A stretch of 45,443 bases of DNA, taken from NCBI GenBank assembly GCA_050010115.1, contig JBEKLQ010000021.1:1-45443 (forward strand). The letters run 5' to 3'. The number at the start of each line of letters is the position of its first letter. Position 1 is the stretch's first letter. The DNA is from JAKACA01 sp050010115. Its GTDB lineage: Bacteria; Actinomycetota; Acidimicrobiia; Acidimicrobiales; Bog-793. The position numbers and the translations under genes were made by a program. Below are positions 32,868-41,515 of the stretch, piece after piece. The notes beneath the pieces are model-generated. The model was given only the letters and a program-made list of their open reading frames with translations, made no database searches and was not told the DNA's origin.

Positions 32868-34961
32868 ATGGTGGCACTGAGCGGAGGACAGAGCCACGCG
32901 GACCATCTCCGCGCCCAAGCTCTCGTCGAGCATGCGTTCGACGCCGTCCTCGTCACGAACGCTTTCGGATTGATCACCTACGTTTCGCCAGGCGTCCGTA
33001 CCACTCTCGGCTACGAGTCGAATCAGCTGATCGGGCGCCATCACTCCGAACTGCTGCCGCTCGAGGACGTCGCCAACGCGCTCGCCGAGATGGCGCCGCT
33101 GTTCGAGTCGCCCGGCATGGTGATGCGGGTCAGTTTCCGCCACCGCCATGCGGACGGCTCGATCCGGCAGTTCCGTGGCGTGGCTCGGAACCTGCTCCAC
33201 GTGCCTGCCGTGGCGGGGATCGTCGTGAACGCCACCGACGTGACCGAACACCTGAAGGCTGAGCAGATGCTGCGGCAGATGACGGCCGTCATCGAGTCCT
33301 CCGCCGATGCCATCTTCGGGGTCACACTGGACGGGCGGATCACGAGCTGGAACCGGGCATCCGGCGAGTTGAGCGGGTTGCCCACCGAAGAGGCAGTCGG
33401 CAGCCAATTCGCCAGGCTGTTCGAAGTCGAACGGGCCGACGAGGCCGGCTCTCTACTGGCCGGCGTCCGTGAGGGTGAGGTGCTGCGGGACCATCAAACC
33501 GTCTGGCGACACCAAGAGGGATCCGTCGTGCATGTGTCGTGCACGGTGTCACCAGTGCGCGACGACCGCGGGGAGGTCGTGGGGATGTCGGTGATCGCGC
33601 AGGACACGACCGAGCGCCAGCGAGCGGCCCAAGCACTACGACACGCGACGCTGCATGATCGGCTGACCCGGCTCCCTAACCGGGAGCTGCTGATGGACCG
33701 TCTCCGAACGGCGCTGGCTCAGGCGGCACGGCGCGGGGCCCGCGTGGCCTTGCTCTGCCTCGATCTCGACAGCTTCAAGGACGTGAACGATTCGCTCGGC
33801 CACGCAACTGGGGACCTGGTGCTGGCGGAGATGGCAGCCAGGCTGGCGGGAGCCGTGCGCGTCGGGGACACCGTCGCCCGCTTCGGTGGTGACGAGCTCG
33901 CCATCGTCCGGGAGACATCCGACGAGGAGGAGACGAGTCGCTTCGCTGCTCGCGTATCGGAATGCCTCACGGAACCGATGGAGCTCGAGGACGGCTCCGA
34001 GCTGTTCGTCACTGCGTGCATCGGCGTCGCAATCGCGCGGTCGGGAACCGTCGCCGAGGATCTTGTCCGCGAGGCCGACGTCGCGCTGTACCGAGCCAAG
34101 GACCGGGGTCGGGCCGCAATCGAGTTCTTCGACGAGGATCTTCGCTCCCGTGCCCGCTCCCGGGTGGATCTCGGGGCGTCGCTACGTCGGGCGCTCGAGC
34201 GCGGTGAGCTGTACCTGGTCCACCAACCCGTTGTGACACTGGGAGACGTGGCGCTCTGCGGGTCCGAGGCTCTCATCCGCTGGGCGCACCCGGATCGCGG
34301 CGTCATCTCGCCGCTGGATTTCATCCCGCTCGCAGAAGAGACGGGACTCATCGTTCCCGTCGGCGAGTGGGTGCTCTCCGAGGCGCTGCGCCAGATCGCC
34401 CTCTGGAGGCAGCGCTTCCCTCGGATGAGCCCCTACTCCATCGCCGTCAATCTCTCGGCCCGCCAACTCGCATCACCTGATCTGGTCGCGTCGGTCGCTC
34501 GCGCGCTTGAGTCATCGGGGGTGCCGCCGGACTCGGTGCACCTCGAAATCACCGAGTCCACGCTGCTGTCCCAAGTCGCCTCGAACCTGGACACCTTGCG
34601 CTTGCTCCGTGACCTCGGCGTGCACCTCGCCGTCGACGACTTCGGCACCGGCTACTCGTCGCTGAGCTACCTGCGCCAGCTGCCGATCGACTCGCTCAAG
34701 ATCGACCGCTCGTTCATCGATGGCCTCGGCGTCGACCCACATGACGATGCGATCGTCGAGGCGGTCATCGGGCTCGCCAGGGTGCTCGAGTTGAACGTGG
34801 TCGCCGAAGGTGTGGAGACTCGCCGCCAGCTCGAGGTGTTGAAAGAGATGGGGTGCAGGATGGGGCAGGGTTTCTTGTTCTCCGAGCCGCTCGGGCCAGA
34901 GGCGATGGAGTCGCTCCTGATCGGTGCCTCTGCCGCCAACGGGCGGTTCGTGTACGACTAA
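32868..34961 (+). CDS. PAS-PAS-GGDEF-EAL cyclic di-GMP enzyme
   Basis: A 697-residue putative signalling protein with two PAS sensors (about residues 10-110 and 125-245), GGDEF (about 260-420) and EAL (about 435-690). The GGDEF site reads RFGGDELAIV (Leu instead of Phe). The EAL site has SEALIRWAHP, NLSARQLAS, EITEST, VDDFGTGYSSLSY, LKIDRSF, VAEGVE and MGQGFLFSEP, so both halves may be active. No transmembrane segments are seen in the PAS part, so it should be cytoplasmic. The ATG at 32868 follows GAGGGAGCTG; the earlier frame lies in pcnA. It ends 47 bases from the convergent ino1. Confidence 0.94.
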   Translation: MVALSGGQSHADHLRAQALVEHAFDAVLVTNAFGLITYVSPGVRTTLGYESNQLIGRHHSELLPLEDVANALAEMAPLFESPGMVMRVSFRHRHADGSIRQFRGVARNLLHVPAVAGIVVNATDVTEHLKAEQMLRQMTAVIESSADAIFGVTLDGRITSWNRASGELSGLPTEEAVGSQFARLFEVERADEAGSLLAGVREGEVLRDHQTVWRHQEGSVVHVSCTVSPVRDDRGEVVGMSVIAQDTTERQRAAQALRHATLHDRLTRLPNRELLMDRLRTALAQAARRGARVALLCLDLDSFKDVNDSLGHATGDLVLAEMAARLAGAVRVGDTVARFGGDELAIVRETSDEEETSRFAARVSECLTEPMELEDGSELFVTACIGVAIARSGTVAEDLVREADVALYRAKDRGRAAIEFFDEDLRSRARSRVDLGASLRRALERGELYLVHQPVVTLGDVALCGSEALIRWAHPDRGVISPLDFIPLAEETGLIVPVGEWVLSEALRQIALWRQRFPRMSPYSIAVNLSARQLASPDLVASVARALESSGVPPDSVHLEITESTLLSQVASNLDTLRLLRDLGVHLAVDDFGTGYSSLSYLRQLPIDSLKIDRSFIDGLGVDPHDDAIVEAVIGLARVLELNVVAEGVETRRQLEVLKEMGCRMGQGFLFSEPLGPEAMESLLIGASAANGRFVYD

Positions 34962-35008
34962 GTCACGCGGGAGCGCAGCGCCTACAGGGCCGGTGGTTGG
35001 CGAGGCAG

Positions 35009-36091
35009 CTACTCGCCCGATCCGACCGCGAACTCCTCCACCAACCGGCGGGCCTCCTCGTCCCGGTACTGCACCGGCGGCGACTTCATGAAGTATGCGG
35101 ACGGGCCGATGAGGGGACCACCAATTCCGCGGTCGAGGGCGATGCGAGCGCAACGGAGCGCGTCGATGATCACCCCGGCCGAGTTCGGCGAGTCCCACAC
35201 CTCGAGCTTGAGCTCCAGGTTCAACGGGACATCCCCAAAGTTGCGGCCCTCCATGCGCACGTAGGCCCACTTGCGGTCCTCGAGCCACGGCACGTGATCG
35301 GACGGACCGATGTGGATGTCGTCCTCGCCGAGCTTGCGGTCCAGTTGGCTGGTGACCGCCTGGGTCTTCGAGATCTTCTTCGACTCGAGCCGCTCGCGCT
35401 CCAACATGTTGCGGAAGTCCATGTTGCCGCCGACGTTCAGCTGGTACGTCCGGTCGAGCACCATGCCCCGGTCCTCGAACAGCCGGGTGAGCACCCGGTG
35501 GACGATCGTGGAACCGACCTGGCTCTTGATGTCGTCGCCGATGATCGGGATGCCGGCGTCGGTGAAGCGCCGGGCCCACTCGGGGTTGCTGGCGATGAAC
35601 ACCGGGATGGCGTTCACGAATGCCACGCCTGCTTCGATAGCAGCCGCGGCGTAGTGCTTCTGCGCCTCGTCCGATCCCACCGGGAGGTAGGCGATGAGCA
35701 CCTCAGCGCCGCTCGACCGCAGGACCTCGGCGACGTTGACCGGCGCGGCTGGGGACTCATCAACGACTTGGCGGTAGTACTTGCCGAGGCCGTCGAGTGT
35801 CGGCCCTCGCTCGACGGTCACGCCGAGCACCGGTACCTCAGCAAAACGGATCGTGTTGTTCCGCCCGGCGAAAATCGCCTTGCCGACATCGAGGCCGACC
35901 TTTTCGGCGTCGACGTCGAACGCGGCGACGATCTCCGCGTCGCCCACGTGGTAGCCGCCAAGCACGACGTGCATGAGGCCGGGCACGGTGCCGGTCGGAT
36001 CGGCCTTGCGATAGTACTCGAACCCTTGGAGGAGCGAGCTGGCGCAGTTGCCGATTCCGGCGATGGCGATCTTGATCGTCTTGGATGTCAT
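35009..36091 (-). CDS. ino1: myo-Inositol-1-phosphate synthase
   Basis: A 360-residue NAD-dependent synthase that turns glucose 6-phosphate into myo-inositol 1-phosphate. The NAD motif is IAIAGIGNCASSLLQG. GDDIKSQVGSTIVHRVLTRL, NVGGNMDFRNML and SKTQAVTSQL are the family blocks. In actinobacteria the product feeds phosphatidylinositol lipids and often mycothiol. AAAGGAACTACTG upstream of the ATG serves as ribosome binding site. It follows padR by 70 bp on the same strand and is likely co-transcribed with it, as in mycobacteria. Confidence 0.96.
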   Translation of the reverse strand: MTSKTIKIAIAGIGNCASSLLQGFEYYRKADPTGTVPGLMHVVLGGYHVGDAEIVAAFDVDAEKVGLDVGKAIFAGRNNTIRFAEVPVLGVTVERGPTLDGLGKYYRQVVDESPAAPVNVAEVLRSSGAEVLIAYLPVGSDEAQKHYAAAAIEAGVAFVNAIPVFIASNPEWARRFTDAGIPIIGDDIKSQVGSTIVHRVLTRLFEDRGMVLDRTYQLNVGGNMDFRNMLERERLESKKISKTQAVTSQLDRKLGEDDIHIGPSDHVPWLEDRKWAYVRMEGRNFGDVPLNLELKLEVWDSPNSAGVIIDALRCARIALDRGIGGPLIGPSAYFMKSPPVQYRDEEARRLVEEFAVGSGE

Positions 36092-36161
36092 CAGTAGTTC
36101 CTTTGACTTTGTTGAGCTCTCGTACTGGGCTGCGACTGCTGGAGGGGCAGGCGTTCCTGCC

Positions 36162-36857
36162 TCAGGAGACTTCGGTCTCGGCTCTGGTCTGGCTGCCGAG
36201 GGCCACAGCAGCCCGGGCGGACTCTTCGAGGACGATCAGGCGGTCAACCCAGTCGAGGTCGAGCTGGATGGCAGCGTTGGAGTGCTCGACGAGCGAGCGT
36301 TCATAACGATCGAGCGGGCGCCGGCGGAAGTCCGCCGCCCGGAGAGACGTGGACAACCGCTCTTCGAGCTGCCGCCGGCGGCGCTCGAGGAGCCGGATGC
36401 GTGCCTCAGGAGTGAGGTGCCGGGCAAACGCCCAGCGGAGGGTGAACGCTTTAGCGTCCTTGCCGCGCGGCTGCTCATCGGTCAGCAACCGTTCGAACAA
36501 CTCGTCGCCGTACGGAGTGAGCTCGTACACCTTCCGCGTCCTCGAGCTGGATCTGTGAGCGGCGCTGCTGCGTGACTCGGCCTTCGTTCGTGCCGCCAAC
36601 CGTGCTCGAAACGCCGCCCGCTCCCCCGCGAAGGACCCGGTGAACGCGATCACGTCGGCGGAAGCTGCTTCGTCCACGCCATGCAGCTCGCGCACGGCGG
36701 CTTCACTTTCGAGGCGAGCCAGCGCCGGGTACAGCGATCCGAACGACAGGCTCGATAGAAGGCCGAAGTCGCTCCGCAACCGTTTGCGCAGGTCGTAGCC
36801 GTGCATCGGCTGCTCCTTGAGGAGCCCGAGAATGGCCATTTCCAGTAAACCGTTCAC
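36162..36857 (-). CDS. PadR-family transcriptional regulator
   Basis: A 231-residue regulator. The N-terminal winged helix is MNGLLEMAILGLLKEQPMHGYDLRK-like, with LSFGSLYPALARLES following. The wing is interrupted by an insertion of about 45 residues (DEAASADVIAFTGSF to SSSRTRKVYELTPYG). The C-terminal coiled-coil helices (RIRLLERRRRQLEERLSTSL) support dimerisation. The start is GTG at 36857. A perfect palindrome lies 13 bp upstream, suggesting autoregulation together with ino1. -10-like bases (TAATAT and TACAGT, minus strand) fall within 12 bp of the GTG, so the transcript may be leaderless. Confidence 0.93.
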   Translation of the reverse strand: MNGLLEMAILGLLKEQPMHGYDLRKRLRSDFGLLSSLSFGSLYPALARLESEAAVRELHGVDEAASADVIAFTGSFAGERAAFRARLAARTKAESRSSAAHRSSSRTRKVYELTPYGDELFERLLTDEQPRGKDAKAFTLRWAFARHLTPEARIRLLERRRRQLEERLSTSLRAADFRRRPLDRYERSLVEHSNAAIQLDLDWVDRLIVLEESARAAVALGSQTRAETEVS

Positions 36858-36870
36858 GAATATTACTGTA

Positions 36871-36893
36871 CGACATATCGGACCGATATGTCG
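36871..36893. promoter_or_regulatory. Perfect 23-bp palindrome, likely PadR operator
   Basis: CGACATATCGG and CCGATATGTCG are exact inverted arms around one A. The site overlaps the likely -35 region of padR, and another half-site-like ATATCGG lies at 36901-36907. The divergent membrane-protein gene starts 77 bp away, so both directions could be controlled. Confidence 0.75.
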
Positions 36894-36970
36894 AGTGCCT
36901 ATATCGGACGTAGGGGGCGTCTGCCGATCTTCTCCGCTTGCTCAGGCTGGACGCCCTCTACGCTTCGGTC

Positions 36971-38353
36971 ATGCCGGAGTTTCGGGAACCACCGGGCGGC
37001 GGTGGGAACGCGAACCCCGGTTGGTACATCGACCCATGGGGCCGCTCGGCCTGGCGTTGGTGGGACGGGTGGCAATGGAGCGGCTGGATCTCCCCACCGG
37101 AATCGGTGGGGCCGGCAGTGGTGCGGCAACTCGTCGTCGAACCGACGCCGCTGTCCGAGGCCCCTCCCGAGGCGCCGTTCCGCGAGCGTCTGTCCGGTGG
37201 TGCGCCGGCGGGGATCGGACCTGCTCCGATCGGACCGCCCGCGGCGCCGCCGGCCGGAATGACACCGCCGGCCGGAACGACACCGCCGGCCGGAACGACA
37301 CCGCCGGCCGGAACGACACCGCCGGATGGGGCCGCGCCGCCGGCCGGGGCGGCGCCGCCGGCCGGAATGACACCGCCGGATCGGACCATCCCGCCCGCCG
37401 CCGGCTACCCTGCGGGTCCGGGCTACCCAGCGGGCGCCAGCGGCGCCTACCCGCCTCCGCCCCCGTGGCTCGACGCCCACGTGCCGCCCGCCATGTCGGC
37501 GCGTGCGGTGTCGCCACACGAGCGCCGCCGCCTCAGGGTCGAGCTCCTCATCGTCCTCGCCATCTTCCCGTTGCCGTACGTGTTCTCCGCGCTCCAGGCG
37601 CTCGTAGGTGCACTGCTCGGAAAGAGTGAGGGACCTCGGATCCCGAACATCTTCCCGGGGCACCTCGGGGCGGGACTTCCGTTCGTCGTGCTTGAGACGT
37701 TCCTCCCGCTCGCTGCCGCCGCCCTGGTCGTGTACCTGCTCTGGCTGCCTGGTGGGGAGGGCGGACCGAGCGCCATCGGGCTTGACCGATCGCAAATCCG
37801 AGGCGACCTGGCGCTCATCCTGCCGGTCTTCTTCCTCTGCAACCTGATCCCGATCGTGGGCGGTGGCGTGGTGCTCCACAGCCTCGGCGTGAAGGCATCG
37901 TCGCCAGCGCCGGGCCATTATCCCGCCTATTACAGCCTCGCCTACGTCGCGGCCGCCATCGCGGCAGGGATCGCGGAGGAGATCGTCGTGCTGGGGTACC
38001 TCGTGAGGAGGCTCGAGCAACTTGGCCTCCGCCCGCTGTGGGTCGTGCTGATCGCCGTAGCGGTGCGCGGCTCCTATCACCTCTACTACGGGTGGGGGGT
38101 CTTACCCATCCTCGCGTGGGCCGCAGTGACCGTCATCATGTACCGGCGTTACCGCCGGCTGTGGCCGTTCGTCCTCGTACACATCTGCTGGGACCTGGGC
38201 ACGCTGCTGTACGGCAGGCTGACGTTCGTCGAGTTTCTGATCCTGATGCCGACCACGGTCGTGTTCACGGCGATGTGGTACCACTACCTACCTCCCCGGC
38301 CACCCGCTCACCTGGCCGCGGGATCAGGGACCCAGTCGTGGTCCGGGCGTTAG
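36971..38353 (+). CDS. DUF2510 - repeat - CPBP intramembrane protease fusion
   Basis: About 460 residues. The N-terminus has a DUF2510 motif (NPGWYIDPWGRSAWRWWDG). A Pro/Gly-rich linker with seven 6-residue repeats of the type GTTPPA follows, then YPAGPGYPAG. The C-terminal membrane region has about six to eight helices, including LLIVLAIFPLPYVFSALQ and FVVLETFLPLAAAALVVYLLW. The CPBP (Abi) motifs are IAEEIVVLGYLVRRL (glutamate pair with Arg), RGSYHLYYG (His) and LVHICWD (His). These suggest an intramembrane metal-independent or metallo-protease. I chose ATG at 36971; the first 33 bases of the longer frame lack a clear binding site. It may be leaderless. Substrate unknown. Confidence 0.85.
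   Translation: MPEFREPPGGGGNANPGWYIDPWGRSAWRWWDGWQWSGWISPPESVGPAVVRQLVVEPTPLSEAPPEAPFRERLSGGAPAGIGPAPIGPPAAPPAGMTPPAGTTPPAGTTPPAGTTPPDGAAPPAGAAPPAGMTPPDRTIPPAAGYPAGPGYPAGASGAYPPPPPWLDAHVPPAMSARAVSPHERRRLRVELLIVLAIFPLPYVFSALQALVGALLGKSEGPRIPNIFPGHLGAGLPFVVLETFLPLAAAALVVYLLWLPGGEGGPSAIGLDRSQIRGDLALILPVFFLCNLIPIVGGGVVLHSLGVKASSPAPGHYPAYYSLAYVAAAIAAGIAEEIVVLGYLVRRLEQLGLRPLWVVLIAVAVRGSYHLYYGWGVLPILAWAAVTVIMYRRYRRLWPFVLVHICWDLGTLLYGRLTFVEFLILMPTTVVFTAMWYHYLPPRPPAHLAAGSGTQSWSGR
37256..37381 (+). repeat. Seven tandem 18-bp repeats in the DUF2510-CPBP gene
   Basis: Units of 18 bp resembling GGAACGACACCGCCGGCC encode GTTPPA or GAAPPA. Four of the seven differ from the consensus by few bases. Copy number could vary between strains. 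Confidence 0.9.
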
Positions 38354-38364
38354 CCTGTCCGGAG

Positions 38365-38802
38365 ATGGCAAGCATCGGTGGCGGTCAGAGTTTCTGGGGC
38401 GTAGGGGGACCACCCGCGCCTGGGCGCGTCGAATACTGGCTGATGCGCGAGTCGACGGTGCGCGAGTTCCGGCGAGGGCGCCTCGGTCGCCTTGACGTGT
38501 GCGACGCCCAACCGGAGCTGCTGCGGGTCGCCCGCAATCTTGGACGGCAGACCTCGACTGCGTGCCCGATCTGCGAGGAAGCACAGCTCGTGCATGTCTC
38601 GTTCGCCTTCGGGCCCCGGCTCCCGGCAAGTGGTCGGGCGCTCAGCCCTGGCGAGCTCGGGACCCTGGTCCGGCATCGGGACGGGCTCGCGTGCTACGTC
38701 GTCGAGGTCTGCACCGAGTGCTCCTGGAACCACCTGCTGCGAATGTTCCCGGTCGGCGCGCGCTCTGGGACGAAGGTCCATGTGCAGCGCCGGACCGACT
38801 GA
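38365..38802 (+). CDS. DUF5318-family zinc-ribbon protein
   Basis: A 145-residue protein of the DUF5318 type. It has TVREFRRGRLGRLDVCDAQPE, then two CxxC pairs: CPIC and CTEC (EVCTECSWNHLLRMF), forming a likely zinc ribbon. In mycobacteria the family sits near ponA and rpsF (memory). Its molecular role is unknown. The ATG at 38365 is adjacent to GGAG, which is close; a start at MRESTVREF (about 38443) is an alternative that keeps the conserved region. Confidence 0.82.
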   Translation: MASIGGGQSFWGVGGPPAPGRVEYWLMRESTVREFRRGRLGRLDVCDAQPELLRVARNLGRQTSTACPICEEAQLVHVSFAFGPRLPASGRALSPGELGTLVRHRDGLACYVVEVCTECSWNHLLRMFPVGARSGTKVHVQRRTD

Positions 38803-38913
38803 GAGCGCCCTACCGACTGATTCGTCCCTCACGACGATCAAAACCAGACCAAAACCAAGAGCCCATCGACACCGCCGGCAGCCCAACAAGCGCTGGACGG
38901 AAGGGAGAGCACC

Positions 38914-39771
38914 ATGAGTGAGCACGTGAGCGTGCCCTGGGTGAGAGGCCGCAAACGGCGGCACGGCCACGAGCCGGTGGTAATGATCACCGCCTACGAC
39001 GAGCCCTGGGCCCGACTGGTCGATGCCGGTGGCGTCGATCTGATCCTGGTCGGCGATTCGTTGGCGGAGATCGTGTTGGGCTACGAGGACACGCTCCACG
39101 TGGGGATCGACCAGATGGTGCACCATGTCGGTGCGGTCGCTCGAGCTCGGCCGCGAGCCCTCGTCATCGGTGACCTGCCGTGGATGAGCTACCACACCGA
39201 AGTGTTCGAGGCCGTCCGCAACGCCGCCCGGCTCATCCGGGCCGGAGCCGGCGCCGTCAAGCTCGAGGGCGGGCGACGCCGGGTCGAGGTCGTGAGGGCG
39301 ATCATTGACGCCGAGATCCCTGTCATGGGCCACCTCGGTCTCACGCCGCAGTCGGTGCACGCCATGGGTGGCTACCGCGTGCAGGGCCGCGAGGTGTCCG
39401 CAGCCGAGGCGCTCGTGGTGGACGCGCTAGCGCTGGAGGAGGCGGGATGCTTCGCGGTCGTCCTCGAAGGCGTGCCGGACGTTCTCGCCGAGCGGGTGAC
39501 TTCGGAGCTGTCGGTGCCCACCATCGGGATCGGAGCGGGGAGCGCCTGCGACGGGCAGGTCCTCGTGCTGCACGACCTGCTTGGGATGTCCCGCAGTAGC
39601 GGTCCCGCGCCGAAGTTCGTACGCCGCTATGCCGAGGTGGGCGGGCTCGTGACGAAGGCCGTGACGCAGTACGCCGCGGACGTCCGGACCGGCGCCTTCC
39701 CGTCAGACGCCGAGTCGTATCACGGCTCCGAGGAACTGCGGGAGGCGCTCGGGAAGGGCTCGGCTGGCTGA
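38914..39771 (+). CDS. panB: 3-methyl-2-oxobutanoate hydroxymethyltransferase
   Basis: A 285-residue PanB barrel that makes ketopantoate for coenzyme A. The family blocks are VVMITAYDEPWARLVDAGG, ILVGDSLAEIVLGYEDTL, MGHLGLTPQSVHAMGGYRVQGR (with its conserved glycines) and IGIGAGSACDGQVLVLHD. GGAAGGGAGAGCACC precedes the ATG. It is placed between the DUF5318 gene and rpsF; the other pantothenate genes are not in this window. A GC-rich hairpin follows the stop. Confidence 0.96.
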   Translation: MSEHVSVPWVRGRKRRHGHEPVVMITAYDEPWARLVDAGGVDLILVGDSLAEIVLGYEDTLHVGIDQMVHHVGAVARARPRALVIGDLPWMSYHTEVFEAVRNAARLIRAGAGAVKLEGGRRRVEVVRAIIDAEIPVMGHLGLTPQSVHAMGGYRVQGREVSAAEALVVDALALEEAGCFAVVLEGVPDVLAERVTSELSVPTIGIGAGSACDGQVLVLHDLLGMSRSSGPAPKFVRRYAEVGGLVTKAVTQYAADVRTGAFPSDAESYHGSEELREALGKGSAG

Positions 39772-39782
39772 GCCGACGCAGT

Positions 39783-39803
39783 GCGGCGCCCGGCGGGCGC
39801 CGC
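39783..39803 (+). terminator. GC-rich hairpin after panB
   Basis: A nine-base-pair stem (GCGGCGCCC with GGGCGCCGC) around the loop GGC, 12 bp past the panB stop. No U-tract follows, so this is a possible terminator only. Confidence 0.5.
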
Positions 39804-40052
39804 CTGCATTGCGGTGCGGCGGGATCGGGCCAGTCGGCGCCAGCGGCCTGGCCGGGCCTGGCCTGGGAAATGAGCAGCTCGGACGGGTATGACACACCCT
39901 CGTGCGCATACTTGGCCCGTGGAGATCGCGCAAGGTGAGCGGAAGGAGCGGCCCTCGGCGTCGGCTACGATGGCTGGGTCCCATCCACCCCTGCTCCGGT
40001 CGCGCCGGAGCCCCGAGCGCATGGCCCGGGTCCGGAGGAGGTGAGCGCCCCA

Positions 40053-40571
40053 GTGCGCCCCTACGAAGTCATGGTCATTTTCGATGTCGACCTGGAAGAG
40101 GCCGACATCCGTCAGCGTGTCGAGCGAGTACTCGACCTCGTGAAGACCCGGGGCGGCAAGCCCGGCAGTGTCAACCACTGGGGCCGTCGGACCTTCGCAT
40201 ACGAGATCAAGCACCGTACCGAGGGCTACTACGTCGTTCTCGAGGCGACCGCGGAACCGGCAACGATGGCCGAGGTCGAGCGCGTGCTCGCTCTCGAGGA
40301 CGCCGTGCTCCGCCACAAGGTGATGCGTCAGCCTGACCAGGTGGCGGGCCGCACCCGCCCCTCGCCGCAGCGCCGTAGTGGTTCGTCTTCGCCGCCGTCC
40401 GGCCAGTCTCGTGGTGCGACCGCACCGGCCAGCTCTCCGGACGCCACCCCAGTGGCAGCCTCCGGGGCCGAGGATGCGGCCGCAGCGCCGCCAGTCGCGG
40501 CTGACGCCGCCGATCACGCAGGAGCGGACGCCGGCGAACCGTCGTCGGACACCGAACCCGCGTCCAGCTGA
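40053..40571 (+). CDS. rpsF: Small ribosomal subunit protein bS6 with long C-terminal tail
   Basis: The first 95 residues are bS6: RPYEVMVIFDVDLEEADIRQ, RTFAYEIKHRTEGYYVVLEA and LRHKVMRQ. Residues about 98-172 form an Ala/Pro/Ser tail with no fold visible. I chose GTG at 40053, because RPYEVMVI is the usual S6 start and GGAGG stands 11 bases upstream; GTG at 40041 is closer to GGAGG but adds four residues. bS6 binds 16S rRNA with bS18. It heads the rpsF-ssb-rpsR-rplI cluster. Confidence 0.93.
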   Translation: MRPYEVMVIFDVDLEEADIRQRVERVLDLVKTRGGKPGSVNHWGRRTFAYEIKHRTEGYYVVLEATAEPATMAEVERVLALEDAVLRHKVMRQPDQVAGRTRPSPQRRSGSSSPPSGQSRGATAPASSPDATPVAASGAEDAAAAPPVAADAADHAGADAGEPSSDTEPASS

Positions 40572-40598
40572 GCGACACGAACGCAATGGAGAACTGAC

Positions 40599-41063
40599 AT
40601 GTCCAACGGCAACAGCATCACTCTCGTCGGGAACATCACGCGAGACCCGGAGCTTCGTTTCACGCCGAGCGGTCAGCCGACTGCGACCTTCGGGTTAGCG
40701 GTCAACCGCCGCTGGCAGAACCGGCAGACCCAGGAGTGGGAGGAGGCGACCTCCTTCTTCGACGTTGTCTGCTGGAGAGAGCTGGCAGAGAACTCGAGCG
40801 AGAGCCTGCACCGAGGCGCACGCGTCATTGTCACCGGCCGCCTCGAGCAGCGCAGCTGGCAGACCCAGGAGGGCGAGAAGCGCTCCAAGGTCGAGATCGT
40901 GGCTGACGAGCTCGGCCCGAGCTTGCGCTGGGCGAGCGCAGAGATCAAGAAGAACGAGAGGAAGAGCCCGGGTGAAGCTGGACCCGGCGGGCGGCCTGCT
41001 GGGCCTCCCCCGCAGCCCGAGCCCGAAGCGCAGTACGCAAGCTACGACGAGGAGCCGTTCTGA
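40599..41063 (+). CDS. ssb: Single-stranded DNA-binding protein
   Basis: A 154-residue SSB with one OB fold (ITLVGNITRDPELRFTPSG, TATFGLAVNRRW, RVIVTGRLEQRSWQTQ). After a Gly/Pro linker the conserved acidic tip ends in DEEPF, which recruits partner proteins. The stop overlaps the rpsR start by one base. Confidence 0.97.
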   Translation: MSNGNSITLVGNITRDPELRFTPSGQPTATFGLAVNRRWQNRQTQEWEEATSFFDVVCWRELAENSSESLHRGARVIVTGRLEQRSWQTQEGEKRSKVEIVADELGPSLRWASAEIKKNERKSPGEAGPGGRPAGPPPQPEPEAQYASYDEEPF

Positions 41064-41515
41064 TGGCGAGGAACAATGACCGCGACCGCGGCACAAGGCG
41101 CGCGCCGAAGGAGACCACGCGGCGCGGCAAGAAGAAGGTGTGCATCTTCTGCAAGGAGCACATCGCCTGGGTGGACTACAAGGAAGTGGGTCTGCTCCGG
41201 AAGTTCATGTCCGACCGGGGCAAGATCCGTGCCCGCCGGGTGTCCGGCAACTGTGCCCAGCACCAGCGGGACGTAGCGCTCGCGATCAAGACCGCGAGGG
41301 AGCTGGCGCTGCTGCCGTATACGCAGCGCACGACCAGCGACCGGCCCGGGCCGCGAGGCCCAGGTCGCGGTGGCGATCGACGGATTCCGACGCCCGACGC
41401 GCCAGGCGCTCCCGAGGCCGACGACGTTGCGACGCTGGTTGACGACGCAGACGAGGACGACGAGGTGTTCGACGTCGAGGACCTCGTGCCGGCGACAGCC
41501 GGGGAGGACGAGTGA
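41063..41515 (+). CDS. rpsR: Small ribosomal subunit protein bS18, zinc form, with acidic tail
   Basis: A 150-residue protein, about twice the usual length. Residues 22-83 are bS18 with KKVCIFCKEHIAWVDYKEV and RARRVSGNCAQHQRDVALAI. The pattern CxxC...CxxH marks the zinc-binding (C+) paralogue of the two forms known in actinobacteria. A non-conserved acidic tail (DDVATLVDDADEDDEVFDVE) of about 65 residues follows. The tail lies opposite in charge to the rRNA-binding part. Confidence 0.95.
   Translation: MARNNDRDRGTRRAPKETTRRGKKKVCIFCKEHIAWVDYKEVGLLRKFMSDRGKIRARRVSGNCAQHQRDVALAIKTARELALLPYTQRTTSDRPGPRGPGRGGDRRIPTPDAPGAPEADDVATLVDDADEDDEVFDVEDLVPATAGEDE

Noticed and set aside
34853..36097. 414-residue plus-strand frame opposite ino1
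   Set aside because: Exact shadow of ino1, no domain or binding site.
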